Origin: Mycolicibacterium setense
GTDB taxonomy: Bacteria; Actinomycetota; Actinomycetes; Mycobacteriales; Mycobacteriaceae
Assembly: GCF_000805385.1 (NCBI RefSeq)
Contig: NZ_JTJW01000008.1
Coordinates: 558,001-622,000, forward strand
Direction of reading: 5' to 3'
Length of the DNA: 64,000 nt
Every line of letters begins with the position of its first letter. Positions within the stretch are counted from its first letter, which is position 1. Positions 24,768-34,218 of the stretch are shown here, in pieces. A program made the position numbers and the translations under genes. The notes beneath the pieces were generated by a model. That model saw only the letters and a program-made list of their open reading frames with translations. It was not told where the DNA came from and ran no database searches.

Positions 24768-27700
24768 GCAGTTGTTCCCGTTCCACTCGTTCGTGTCATG
24801 CTGCGGATCTGCCGCGCCGCCACAGACAGCGTTGCCAGGTCCTGTTCACCATCTTGGTGTATCTCGGTGAGCGTGCGCCGGGCGCGGGTCACCCGCGAGC
24901 TGTTGGTCAGCTCCCACTCGGCGATCTTCTCCTCACCGGTCTCATCGGGTTCGCCGACGGCGAGCACGTCGAAGCACAGGGCACGAAGCGAACCGTAGAT
25001 ATCGTCACGAATCGCCAACCGCGCCAAGGAATGCCAACGGTCGTCGCGACCCAGCCGCGACACCGCGGTGAGCAGCCCGTCCGCACCGAGGCGGTCCATC
25101 AACGCAAAGTAGGTGTCGGCCACCTCGGCGGGCTCGCGGTCGATGATGTCGGAAATGTCGATCACGTCGAGCAGGCTGTACTGGTACAGCCCGGTGGCCA
25201 CGGCATACGCCAAGTCATCGGACACTCCGTGCGCGCGGAACTCCCCCGCTTCCTTCTCGACGATCGCCTTGTCGTCACCACGCAGCCACTGCGGCATGTG
25301 TGGGCGCAGGGCCGAAACCTTCGCGGCGAACCGGTTGATCTCGGCGCCGACGGCCAGCGGTTGCGGCCGGTAGTTCAGCAGCCAGCGCCCGGCCCGGTCG
25401 ACCAGCCGGCGCAGATCCAGCGTCATCCGGTCGGTCACGAACACCGGCACCCCGTCATCGCCGGCGGCCCGAATCTCGCGCCATACCTTCCCGATCCCGA
25501 AGATGGCGTCGGTGGCGACGTAGCTGCGCACGGCATCGACGGGGCCGACCCCGACATCCTCGGTGATGCGGTAGGCGTAGCTGATCCCGCTGGTGTCGAC
25601 GAGATCGTTGATCAGCATGGTGGTGACGATCTCCCGGCGCAGTTGGTGCGACCGGATCTCGCCGGTGAACTGCTCCCTCAGCTTCTCCGGGAAGTATCGC
25701 GGCAGCCGGGACGCGAACACTTCCTGATCGGGTAGGTCGCTGGCCAGGACGTCGTCTTTGAGGTTGAGCTTGACGTGGGCCATCAGAGTCGCCAATTCCG
25801 GTGAGGTCAAGCCGATTCCGGCATCGGCGCGGCGCCGGATCTCTTTCTCGGAGGGCAACGCTTCCAGCTGGCGGTTCAGCCCGCGGTTGGCCGCGAACTC
25901 CTTGATCATCCGGGCGTGCACCGAGAGCATGCTCGCGGCGTTGGCCCGGCTGGTCCCCATCAGGTCGTTCTGATCCTTGTTGTCGGTCAGCACCAGGGCG
26001 CCGACCTCGTCGGTCATCGACAACAACAAGTCGGTTCGTTCGGACGGACTGACCTTGCCCGCGGTGACCAGTGAGTCGATCAGGATCTTGATGTTCACTT
26101 CGTGGTCGGAACAGTCGACGCCCGCGGAATTGTCCAGCGCATCGGTGTTGATCCGGCCGCCGGCCAGGTCGAATTCGATGCGCCCCAGTGAGGTCACACC
26201 GAGATTGCCGCCTTCGCCGATGACCTTGGCCCGCACCTCGTTTCCGCACACCCGGATCTGGTCGTTGGCGCGATCGCCGACATCGGCCTCGGTCTCGGCC
26301 TTGACGTAGGTGCCGATGCCGCCGTTCCACAGCAGGTCGACCGGAGCCTTGAGGATGGCCTTCATCAGGGCAGGCGGGGTGAGTTCCTCGGTGTCGCCGT
26401 CGATCCCGAGAGCGGCCCGCGCCTGCGGGCTGATCGGAATGGACTTCTGCTGACGGCTGAAGACGCCGCCGCCCTCGCTGATCAGCGAGGTGTCGTAGTC
26501 CTCCCAGCTGGACCGGGGCAGCTCGAACAGTCGTTGCCGTTCCACCCACGACCGGGCGGCATCCGGATTGGGGTCGACGAAGATGTGCCGGTGGTCGAAG
26601 GCGGCGATCAGCCTGATGTGCTTCGACAGCAGCATGCCGTTGCCGAAGACGTCACCGCTCATGTCGCCTACGCCGACGACGGTGAAGTCCTGGCTCTGGG
26701 TGTCCACACCCATCTCGCGGAAGTGCCGTTTCACCGACTCCCACGCGCCCTTGGCGGTGATGCCCATGGCCTTGTGGTCGTAGCCGATCGAACCGCCCGA
26801 GGCGAACGCGTCGCCGAGCCAGAAGCCGTAGGACTTCGCGACTTCGTTGGCGATGTCGGAGAACGTGGCCGTGCCCTTGTCGGCCGCGACCACCAGATAG
26901 GCGTCCTCCCCGTCGCGACGCACCACGTCCGGCGGTGTGACGACGGTGCCGGTCGTCTTGTCGACGTTGTCGGTCACGTCGAGCAGTCCGGAGATGAAGA
27001 GTTGGTAGCACGCAACGCCTTCGGCGCGGGTCGCCTCACGGTCGACGGCTGCGTCACCGGTCGGCTCGGGCGGCCTTTTGACCACGAACCCGCCCTTGGC
27101 CCCGACCGGCACGATGACGGCGTTCTTGACCGCCTGGGCCTTGACCAGGCCCAGGATCTCGGTGCGGAAGTCCTCGCGGCGGTCCGACCAGCGCAGCCCG
27201 CCGCGGGCCACGAACCCGAACCGCAGGTGCACGCCTTCCACCCGGGGCGAGTACACGAAGATCTCGAACTTGGGCCGCGGCAACGGCAGCTCGTTGATCA
27301 GGCCGGGGTTCACCTTCATCGACACCACGCCGCGTTGGCGTGCCGAATTAGGCTGCTGCACAAAATAATTGGTACGGAGCGTGGCCTGGATCAGGGTGGC
27401 GAAGGCCCGCAGCACCCGGTCGGTGTCCAAGCTCACCAGGGCATCGATGTCGGCGGCGACAGCGGCGGCCGCCCCTTGTGCGTCGCGGGTGCCCGCGGTG
27501 TCCTCGGACGGGTCGAACAACGCCTCGAACAGTTGCACCAACGACCTCGTGGTGTGAGGGTTCTCGTTGACCACCGACTCGATGTGTGACTGGCTGTACG
27601 GAAAACCGGCCTGGCGCAGGTACTTCGCGTAGGCGCGCAGGATCACCACCTGCTGCCAGGTCAGATCCGCGCGCAGCACCAATTCGTTGAACCGGTCCAC

Positions 27701-29617
27701 CTCGACCCAGCCGTGCCAGATCGCAGTCACCGCGTCGGCGAACCGCTGGGCGGTGGCTTCCCTCGAAGCGGCGTCGGCCGCGTCGGGGATGCTGCGTTGC
27801 CGGGCGACCTTGAACTGGTAGATCCAGACCGGCAGGCCGTCGGCCCGGCGCACGGTGTAGGGACGCTCCTCGAGCACCACGACGCCCATCGACTGCAGCA
27901 TCGGCAGCAGTTCGCTCAGTGACGCCGACTGTCCGCCGAGGTACCAGGTGAGCTGGCCCAGCCCGTCATCGCCGCCCTCGGTGAACACCAATTTCACCGA
28001 ATTATCCTGGAGCCCTTCGATGATCGCGATATCGGCGATGGCATCCGCCGGGGCGACGGCTTGTTTGTAGTCCTCCGGGAACGCCGACGCGTAGTGCTCT
28101 ACAGCGGCTGGGCTGACCGCGCCGCGGCCGGCTGCGCTCGTCATGCGGTCCCCCCAGTTGCGGGTGGCCTCGGTCAGCAGATTCTGGATGCGGCTCTCGT
28201 TCTCGGACGAGGTGTCGACACTCTGCGAGGCGGTGGCATCGGGTAGACGGACCGTGAAATGAACTACTGCCCAGGGTGATTCGCTGACCCTGGCCGAGTA
28301 GTCGATGCTCTCGCCACCGAGCTCGCGCACCAGGATGTCCTGCATTTCCAGTCGCACCGCGGTGGTGTAGCGATCTCGCGGCAGATACACCAGGCAGGAC
28401 ACGAAGTGCGCCAGTTGATCCGCGCGCAGGAACAGCAGGGTACGACGACGCGATCCCAGGTCGACCACGGTCAACGCCAGGTCCAGCAACTGCTTGGAGC
28501 TCAGCGCGAACAGTTCGGGGCGCGGGATGGTCTGAACGATGTCACGCAGCAGCTGGCCGGGATGGCTGGGATCGCGGCGGGCCATGGCCAGCGCCTCCTC
28601 GACGCGCCGCGAGATCAGGGGAATCTCCAGCACGTTGGCGTTCATCGCGGCCACGGTGAACAGGCCGACGAAACGATGCTCCGTAGCGGTGCCGTCACGG
28701 CGATTACCGCTCTCGCGCACCACGACGATGTACGGGTTTGCGCCGTAACGCACGTAGCTCGGCATCGTGGCCTGCGCCAGCACCATCAAATCGTCGGCTC
28801 CGGTCAGCGGCGGGAGCACATCCTCGCGCAGCTTGAGCACACCGAGCCGGCTCGCCGGATCCACCGAGACCTGCCCGTCGCTGATCGCGCACTGCTGGTA
28901 ACCGAGCAGCACGAAGTGGCCGTCGGACAGCCAGCGCAAGAGTGCTGCCACGTCCCTGCGGTCGGCGTTGGGAAACCGGCCCTCCACATCGGTGGCCACA
29001 TCGTTGGCCAGGGCGTGCAGTGCGGCGCCCATGGCCGCGGAATCCAGCCCGATCTGGCGGGCCTCGGCGAGCACCCCGGGCAGTAGCCGGACCACCTCGG
29101 TCAGCGCCGGGCCGTCGGCCGCCCCGCTCACGGGGACCAGGATCCAGCACTCGTCGACACCGTCGCCGCCCGTGGCCTCGGCCGCAGGCTTGAAATCCAA
29201 CAGATCGCCGTCGGCGTCGCGGCGCACGCGAAACACCGGGTTCATGATGGCCGGGTAGGCCACGCCGTGCCGGTGCAGCAGCACCGTGACCGAATCCACC
29301 AGCATCGCCGCCTGCTCGGTGACGATCTGCAGCGCCGGGCCGGAGTCGGTATCGCCGGGATACACCGCGACCTTGGTCTCCCCCGGTGCACGTCGACCGC
29401 CCAACGCGTAGTGGGCAGCCAACGTGGAGTCGGAGACCAGTCGCTCGGCCACCGCGCCTTGTGGGCCGGTGGCCGAGATTCCGGGCGCATCGGCCTGCGG
29501 AGCCCGGTAGGTGGACAGGAAAGCCACAGCGAGCCGGTGGACCACCTCAGGCGGCGCCTGAGCGCCATCCTGTTCGCTAATTCCCTGTCCCCGAAGGGCT
29601 CCCGGTTCGGCCGCCAT
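24764..29617 (-). CDS. gdh: NAD-specific glutamate dehydrogenase, 180-kDa class
   Basis: 1617 residues from ATG 29617, preceded by AGGGAG at eight bases; a GTG at 29626 is an alternative but overlaps that site. The long N-terminal half carries ACT-like regulatory regions. The catalytic core around 800-1200 has ARGGLRWSDR, PVGAKGGFVVKRPP with the active Lys, and the nucleotide-binding GVGDMSGDVFGNG. It deaminates glutamate to 2-oxoglutarate. In mycobacteria this large enzyme is regulated by GarA, a forkhead-associated protein. Order matches Rv2476c. It heads a coupled string with the thioesterase and the Rv2474c-like gene. Confidence 0.95.
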   Translation of the reverse strand: MAAEPGALRGQGISEQDGAQAPPEVVHRLAVAFLSTYRAPQADAPGISATGPQGAVAERLVSDSTLAAHYALGGRRAPGETKVAVYPGDTDSGPALQIVTEQAAMLVDSVTVLLHRHGVAYPAIMNPVFRVRRDADGDLLDFKPAAEATGGDGVDECWILVPVSGAADGPALTEVVRLLPGVLAEARQIGLDSAAMGAALHALANDVATDVEGRFPNADRRDVAALLRWLSDGHFVLLGYQQCAISDGQVSVDPASRLGVLKLREDVLPPLTGADDLMVLAQATMPSYVRYGANPYIVVVRESGNRRDGTATEHRFVGLFTVAAMNANVLEIPLISRRVEEALAMARRDPSHPGQLLRDIVQTIPRPELFALSSKQLLDLALTVVDLGSRRRTLLFLRADQLAHFVSCLVYLPRDRYTTAVRLEMQDILVRELGGESIDYSARVSESPWAVVHFTVRLPDATASQSVDTSSENESRIQNLLTEATRNWGDRMTSAAGRGAVSPAAVEHYASAFPEDYKQAVAPADAIADIAIIEGLQDNSVKLVFTEGGDDGLGQLTWYLGGQSASLSELLPMLQSMGVVVLEERPYTVRRADGLPVWIYQFKVARQRSIPDAADAASREATAQRFADAVTAIWHGWVEVDRFNELVLRADLTWQQVVILRAYAKYLRQAGFPYSQSHIESVVNENPHTTRSLVQLFEALFDPSEDTAGTRDAQGAAAAVAADIDALVSLDTDRVLRAFATLIQATLRTNYFVQQPNSARQRGVVSMKVNPGLINELPLPRPKFEIFVYSPRVEGVHLRFGFVARGGLRWSDRREDFRTEILGLVKAQAVKNAVIVPVGAKGGFVVKRPPEPTGDAAVDREATRAEGVACYQLFISGLLDVTDNVDKTTGTVVTPPDVVRRDGEDAYLVVAADKGTATFSDIANEVAKSYGFWLGDAFASGGSIGYDHKAMGITAKGAWESVKRHFREMGVDTQSQDFTVVGVGDMSGDVFGNGMLLSKHIRLIAAFDHRHIFVDPNPDAARSWVERQRLFELPRSSWEDYDTSLISEGGGVFSRQQKSIPISPQARAALGIDGDTEELTPPALMKAILKAPVDLLWNGGIGTYVKAETEADVGDRANDQIRVCGNEVRAKVIGEGGNLGVTSLGRIEFDLAGGRINTDALDNSAGVDCSDHEVNIKILIDSLVTAGKVSPSERTDLLLSMTDEVGALVLTDNKDQNDLMGTSRANAASMLSVHARMIKEFAANRGLNRQLEALPSEKEIRRRADAGIGLTSPELATLMAHVKLNLKDDVLASDLPDQEVFASRLPRYFPEKLREQFTGEIRSHQLRREIVTTMLINDLVDTSGISYAYRITEDVGVGPVDAVRSYVATDAIFGIGKVWREIRAAGDDGVPVFVTDRMTLDLRRLVDRAGRWLLNYRPQPLAVGAEINRFAAKVSALRPHMPQWLRGDDKAIVEKEAGEFRAHGVSDDLAYAVATGLYQYSLLDVIDISDIIDREPAEVADTYFALMDRLGADGLLTAVSRLGRDDRWHSLARLAIRDDIYGSLRALCFDVLAVGEPDETGEEKIAEWELTNSSRVTRARRTLTEIHQDGEQDLATLSVAARQIRSMTRTSGTGTTA

Positions 29618-29715
29618 ACGGATCACTCCCTACTCACGCCCCCACACCGGCTTCGGTGCACAGTTGCGACATTAGTAGCGTCAACCAGCCCGCTGAGCCG
29701 TTTGGCCCCTCACGG

Positions 29716-31389
29716 TCAGTCGCGCGTCAGTCTCCGGTGGGTGACGCGGTGCGGACGCGCTGCCTCGGCTCCCATCCGGGAGATCTTGTTCTCCTCGTAC
29801 GCGCCGAAGTTGCCCTCGAACCAGAACCACTTGGCCTCGTTGTCGTCGTCGCCCTCCCACGCCAGGATGTGTGTGCAGGTGCGATCCAGGAACCACCGGT
29901 CGTGGCTGATCACCACGGCGCAGCCGGGGAACTGCTCCAGCGCGTTCTCCAGTGACGACAGGGTCTCGACGTCAAGGTCGTTGGTCGGCTCGTCGAGCAG
30001 GATCAGGTTGCCGCCCTCTTTGAGGGTCAGCGCCAGGTTCAGCCGGTTGCGTTCACCGCCGGACAGCACCCCCGCGGGCTTTTGCTGATCCGGTCCCTTG
30101 AACCCGAACGCCGACACGTAGGCGCGTGACGGGATCTCGTTCTGGCCGACCTCGATGTAGTCGAGCTTGTCGGAGACGACTTCCCAGACCGTCTTCTTCG
30201 GGTCGATGCCGGCGCGGCTCTGGTCGACGTAGGACAGCTTGACCGTGTCGCCGACCCTGACCGTGCCGCTGTCGGGCTGTTCCAACCCGACGATGGTCTT
30301 GAACAGCGTGGTCTTGCCGACGCCGTTGGGGCCGATGACGCCGACGATGCCGTTGCGCGGCAGGGTGAAGGTCAGGTCCTTGATGAGCTGGCGGCCTTCG
30401 AAGCCCTTGTCCAGGTGTTCCACCTCGACCACCACATTGCCCAGCCGCGGCGGGGTGGGGATCTGGATCTCCTCGAAGTCGAGCTTCCGCGACTTCTCGG
30501 CCTCGGCGACCATCTCCTCGTACCGGCCGAGACGGGCCTTGTTCTTGGCCTGACGGGCCTTGGCGCCCGAACGAACCCAGGCCAGCTCGTCCTTGAGCCG
30601 CTTCTGCAGTTTCTGGTCCTTCTTGCCCTGGACCTCGAGACGCTCGGCCTTCTTCTCCAGGTAGGTCGAGTAGTTGCCCTCGTACGGGTAGGCCCGCCCG
30701 CGGTCGAGCTCGAGGATCCACTCGGCGACGTTGTCGAGGAAGTAGCGGTCGTGGGTGACCGCCAGGATGGCGCCCTTGTAATTGGCCAGGTGCTGCTCCA
30801 GCCACAGCACGCTCTCGGCGTCGAGGTGGTTGGTGGGTTCGTCGAGCAGCAGCAGGTCCGGCTTGCTCAGCAGCAGCTTGCACAGCGCGACGCGGCGGCG
30901 CTCACCACCGGAGAGGTGGGTGACCGGCTCGTCCGGCGGCGGGCAGCGCAGTGCGTCCATCGCCTGCTCCAGCTGAGAGTCGATGTCCCAGGCGTCGGCC
31001 GCGTCCAGTTCCTCCTGCAGATGGCCCATCTCTTCCATGAGCTCATCGGTGTAGTCGGTGGCCATCAGCTCGGCGACCTCGTTGTACCGGTTGAGCTTGC
31101 CCTTGATCGCCACGCCGGCCTCGACGTTCTCGCGCACCGTCTTGGTCTCGTCGAGCTGCGGCTCCTGCATCAGGATGCCGACGGAGGCGCCGGGCGCCAA
31201 CAGCGCGTCGCCGTTGTTGGCATGGTCGATGCCGGCCATGATCTTCAGGACACTCGACTTGCCGGCGCCGTTCGGACCGACGACACCGATCTTCGCGCCG
31301 GGCAGGAAGTTCAAGCTGACGTCGTCAAGGATGACCTTGTCGCCGTGCGCCTTGCGGACCTTGCGCATCGTGTAGATGAATTCGGCCAT
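29716..31389 (-). CDS. ettA: ABC-F translational throttle ATPase
   Basis: 557 residues with two ATPase domains and no membrane segment. Walker A motifs are GPNGAGKSS (from residue 38) and GPNGVGKTT (about 350); signatures are LSGGERRR and LSGGERNR. The linker carries the long charged helix (KAERLEVQGKK to KARQAKNKAR) typical of the EttA subgroup. EttA binds the ribosomal E site and gates the first elongation step by ATP/ADP level. Order matches Rv2477c. Its leader contains two inverted repeats (31406-31480), which could terminate ssbB transcription or attenuate ettA. Confidence 0.94.
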   Translation of the reverse strand: MAEFIYTMRKVRKAHGDKVILDDVSLNFLPGAKIGVVGPNGAGKSSVLKIMAGIDHANNGDALLAPGASVGILMQEPQLDETKTVRENVEAGVAIKGKLNRYNEVAELMATDYTDELMEEMGHLQEELDAADAWDIDSQLEQAMDALRCPPPDEPVTHLSGGERRRVALCKLLLSKPDLLLLDEPTNHLDAESVLWLEQHLANYKGAILAVTHDRYFLDNVAEWILELDRGRAYPYEGNYSTYLEKKAERLEVQGKKDQKLQKRLKDELAWVRSGAKARQAKNKARLGRYEEMVAEAEKSRKLDFEEIQIPTPPRLGNVVVEVEHLDKGFEGRQLIKDLTFTLPRNGIVGVIGPNGVGKTTLFKTIVGLEQPDSGTVRVGDTVKLSYVDQSRAGIDPKKTVWEVVSDKLDYIEVGQNEIPSRAYVSAFGFKGPDQQKPAGVLSGGERNRLNLALTLKEGGNLILLDEPTNDLDVETLSSLENALEQFPGCAVVISHDRWFLDRTCTHILAWEGDDDNEAKWFWFEGNFGAYEENKISRMGAEAARPHRVTHRRLTRD

Positions 31390-31405
31390 GCCGTGATGTG
31401 CCTTT

Positions 31406-31480
31406 CTGAAGCTCTTCAGGTATGTCGGATGGGCGCTTGCGCGAAGGGACGCAGCAAGCCCAACTCACTCGCGCCCATCC
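31406..31480. terminator. Paired hairpins in the ssbB-ettA spacer
   Basis: CTGAAG/CTTCAG with a 2-base centre (31406-31419) lies next to a larger structure with exact 10-base arms GGATGGGCGC (31427-31436) and its complement (31471-31480). The loop holds a competing GCTTGC/GCAAGC pairing. Both fall in the 110 bases between ssbB and ettA, so they can serve as the ssbB terminator or as a switch in the ettA leader. Confidence 0.55.
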
Positions 31481-31499
31481 TAGGCGTGGCCGAATGTGG

Positions 31500-31964
31500 C
31501 TAGGCCGACAGTGGTAGGTCGCCGTCGTCGAGCTCGGTTTCCATACCGTCGGCGTCGCCGTGGTCCACGGCGTCCGGCTCGGAATCCGGCGCCGGGACGG
31601 CCGTGGGCTTCGGCAACGGCGCGATCTTGGCCGTGCACCGCGACAGATCGGGGCCGACGGCGGTGGCCCGCACCTCGACCGATGACCGGCGCACGCCGTC
31701 CTTGTCGTCGTACTCGTCGGTGTGGACGTGCCCGACCACCACCACTGCGTCCCCCTTCGTCAGCGACGCACTGGCGCCCGTGGCCAGATTGCCCCAGCAG
31801 TTGACCGTGACGTAGAGCGAGTTGCCGTGCTCCCATGTGCCGTCTGAGGTGCGGCGGCGCGAGTTGCTGGCCACCCGGAACTTGTACAGCTCCTGATCGC
31901 CGAACCGTCGCCGGACCGGGTCAGTGACGATGTTTCCCACGATGCTGAACGGTGTCTCGAACAT
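31500..31964 (-). CDS. ssbB: Second single-stranded DNA-binding protein (SsbB, Rv2478c-like)
   Basis: 154 residues. The OB-fold spans about 1-110 (FETPFSIVGNIV, FRVASNSRRR, YVTVNCWGNLA). The acidic linker ends DGDLPLSA and not the DDDIPF tip that recruits repair proteins to the main SSB. That makes it the mycobacterial paralog SsbB, reported to be non-essential and stress-linked. It sits upstream of ettA as in M. tuberculosis (Rv2478c). To its left on the map M. tuberculosis has insertion sequences; here there is a CopD-CtaG gene. Confidence 0.88.
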   Translation of the reverse strand: MFETPFSIVGNIVTDPVRRRFGDQELYKFRVASNSRRRTSDGTWEHGNSLYVTVNCWGNLATGASASLTKGDAVVVVGHVHTDEYDDKDGVRRSSVEVRATAVGPDLSRCTAKIAPLPKPTAVPAPDSEPDAVDHGDADGMETELDDGDLPLSA

Positions 31965-32119
31965 TTTCTGGTTCCTTTCGCTTCATCTGGCTCCGGCGAT
32001 CGAATGCTTCTCGAACGCCATGCGGCCATTTACCGCGCAGGAACCGACACGCGCGGCAGCGCCGGCGCTGCCTGGAGCACCTGCTGTGGATGAAACCCGG
32101 ACTGGGGATAACTCCGGTA

Positions 32120-34156
32120 TCAGCCGGAAGGATGATCGCGCCGCGCCATCTCGGCGAGCATCGCGTTGTAGGCCGCGAGGTCTGCGTCGTCATCGCGGTC
32201 GGCCGCCCGGTCCAGCCGCTTCGCGGTGCGCTGATCGCTGCGTCGCCACTGGATGAGCAGCGCCAACATCACGATGACCAGCGGAACTTCTCCCGCCGCC
32301 CAGGCGATGGCCCCACCGAGGTGCTGATCTCCGAGCAGGTCGGTGTGCCACGGCAATTGCAGTGATCGGTAGAAGCTTTCGCCGAGCACGGTGTCCATGC
32401 CCATCATCACCACACCGAAGAACGCGTGCAGCGGCAACGAGGCGAACACCATCCCGATCTTGACCAGATGCGGGATGGGCCTCGGGGTGGGATCGATCCC
32501 GATGACGACCCAGTAGAACAGGTAGCCCGACAGCAGGAAGTGGACGTTCATCAGGATGTGGGCGGCGTGATTGCTCACCGCGGCGTCGAAGAGGCCTCCG
32601 AAATACAGGCCGTAGAACCCGGCGACGAACAGCACGGTCGCGACGATGGGATGGGTCAGGAACTGCGACACCCTCGAGTGCAACGCGGCCAGCAACCATT
32701 CTCTGGGGCCCGGTGGCGATCCGCGGCCCGCGGCGGGCAGGGCCCGCAGCGCCATGGTCACCGGAGCGCCCAGCACCAGGAACACCGGCACCAGCATGGA
32801 CAGCAGCATGTGGGCGATCATGTGCATGCTGAACATCGCCGGCATGTAGCGACCGAGCCCCGATGAGGTGGTGAACAGCAGGACCGCACAACCGAGCAGC
32901 CAGGCGAACGTGCGGCCGATCGGCCACGTGTCGCCACGACGACGCAGCCGGTACATCCCGGCCAGATACACCGCCGCGCCGACGATCGCCACGGTCCCGA
33001 ACAGCAGGTCGAATCGCCAGTCGAACAACACCCGGGCAACCGTCGGAGGCCCGCCGAAGTCGTATCCGATCGCGACCTCGGTGGCGGAGGGAACCCGCGG
33101 CTCGGGGGGCGGTGGGGTGCGCCCCAACCCGACCGCGATGCCGAACGTCACGCCGAACAGTGCGGCCTCGGTCAGCGCCAGCCGGATCAGCGGTCTGCGG
33201 GCACCGGGATCGGCGGACAGCGCGGTCAGGCTGATCCGGCGCTGGCGCCAGCCCAGCACGCCGAGCACGGTGAGCGCGACGACCTTGGCCACCAGCAACC
33301 AGCCGTAGCTGGTCCGCAACAGATCGGGCAGCTGAACCCGGACCAGTGCGTTGAGCACGCCGCTGATGGCCATCGCGACGAAACACCACAGTGCCAGCGC
33401 CGAGAAGCGGCGTGCCGCCAAGGCGGTGTTCGGGCCGTCAGCCCCGGCCGCGGTACCGGCCCGGAGCGCATGCGCCAGCAACGCGAGCAGCCCGCCGGCC
33501 CACAGCGCGGCGGCCACCAGGTGGATGAACAGGCTGTTGGTGGCCAGATCGTGGGCACCGCCGGACGAGGAATGCCCGGTCAGAACGAGCGGCATCAAGG
33601 TCAGCAGTGCCCCGGCCAGCAGCGCCGGCGTCCATCCCCATCGCAGCACCGGCAGGCTGGCGATGGTGACCGCCGCGGCGAGGATCGCCGTCCAGCGCCA
33701 GGCGGCCGAGACATCCACCAGGCCGGCCGCCGACCACACGTCGACGGGTCCGAGGTGATCGAGCAGCGGCTGCCCGGACACATCGGAGATCGTCAGCGGC
33801 ACCAGCAGAGCCGCACACACGGTCCACACGCCAGAGGCGGCCGAGCCGAGGCGCAGCGCGCGGTAACCGGCGACGTCGAGTACGCCATTGGTCTGGGGGG
33901 CCACCAGGAACGCCGCGAACAGGAAGGCGCCCACCGCGATGACGGCGGCGATCTCGCCGGCGGCACGCACGAACGGCAGGCCGTAGGTGGTGACCGGGCC
34001 GGGATCGGGCAGGCCCGTGGCGGTCAACGCGTCGGCCAGTGACAGCGCGCCGATGCCCGCGGCCACGGCCCCGGCCAGCAGGCCCACGCCGACCAGCACC
34101 GGCCACACCACGCTGTTACGCACGGTCGATGCGGCGACCTGGCCGGCAGAAGTCAT
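32120..34156 (-). CDS. CopD-CtaG fusion membrane protein
   Basis: 678 residues from ATG 34156 (a GTG at 34186 would add ten). The N-terminal half has about nine helices, including a CopD-like copper-resistance region (ALWAGGLLALLAHALR). The C-terminal half is the caa3_CtaG domain with GRYMPAMFSMHMIAHMLLSMLVP-type Met/His-rich helices. The C-terminal tail is charged and cytoplasmic. Such fusions are thought to deliver or transport copper for cytochrome oxidase assembly. A close paralog begins at 62602. It lies between ssbB and plsB on the same strand, without overlap. Confidence 0.85.
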   Translation of the reverse strand: MTSAGQVAASTVRNSVVWPVLVGVGLLAGAVAAGIGALSLADALTATGLPDPGPVTTYGLPFVRAAGEIAAVIAVGAFLFAAFLVAPQTNGVLDVAGYRALRLGSAASGVWTVCAALLVPLTISDVSGQPLLDHLGPVDVWSAAGLVDVSAAWRWTAILAAAVTIASLPVLRWGWTPALLAGALLTLMPLVLTGHSSSGGAHDLATNSLFIHLVAAALWAGGLLALLAHALRAGTAAGADGPNTALAARRFSALALWCFVAMAISGVLNALVRVQLPDLLRTSYGWLLVAKVVALTVLGVLGWRQRRISLTALSADPGARRPLIRLALTEAALFGVTFGIAVGLGRTPPPPEPRVPSATEVAIGYDFGGPPTVARVLFDWRFDLLFGTVAIVGAAVYLAGMYRLRRRGDTWPIGRTFAWLLGCAVLLFTTSSGLGRYMPAMFSMHMIAHMLLSMLVPVFLVLGAPVTMALRALPAAGRGSPPGPREWLLAALHSRVSQFLTHPIVATVLFVAGFYGLYFGGLFDAAVSNHAAHILMNVHFLLSGYLFYWVVIGIDPTPRPIPHLVKIGMVFASLPLHAFFGVVMMGMDTVLGESFYRSLQLPWHTDLLGDQHLGGAIAWAAGEVPLVIVMLALLIQWRRSDQRTAKRLDRAADRDDDADLAAYNAMLAEMARRDHPSG

Positions 34157-34218
34157 GGTCCAAGGGTATGGCGTGGGCCTCACCACACCCCGGCCACCGG
34201 ACGAAATGCGCTTGCCGG

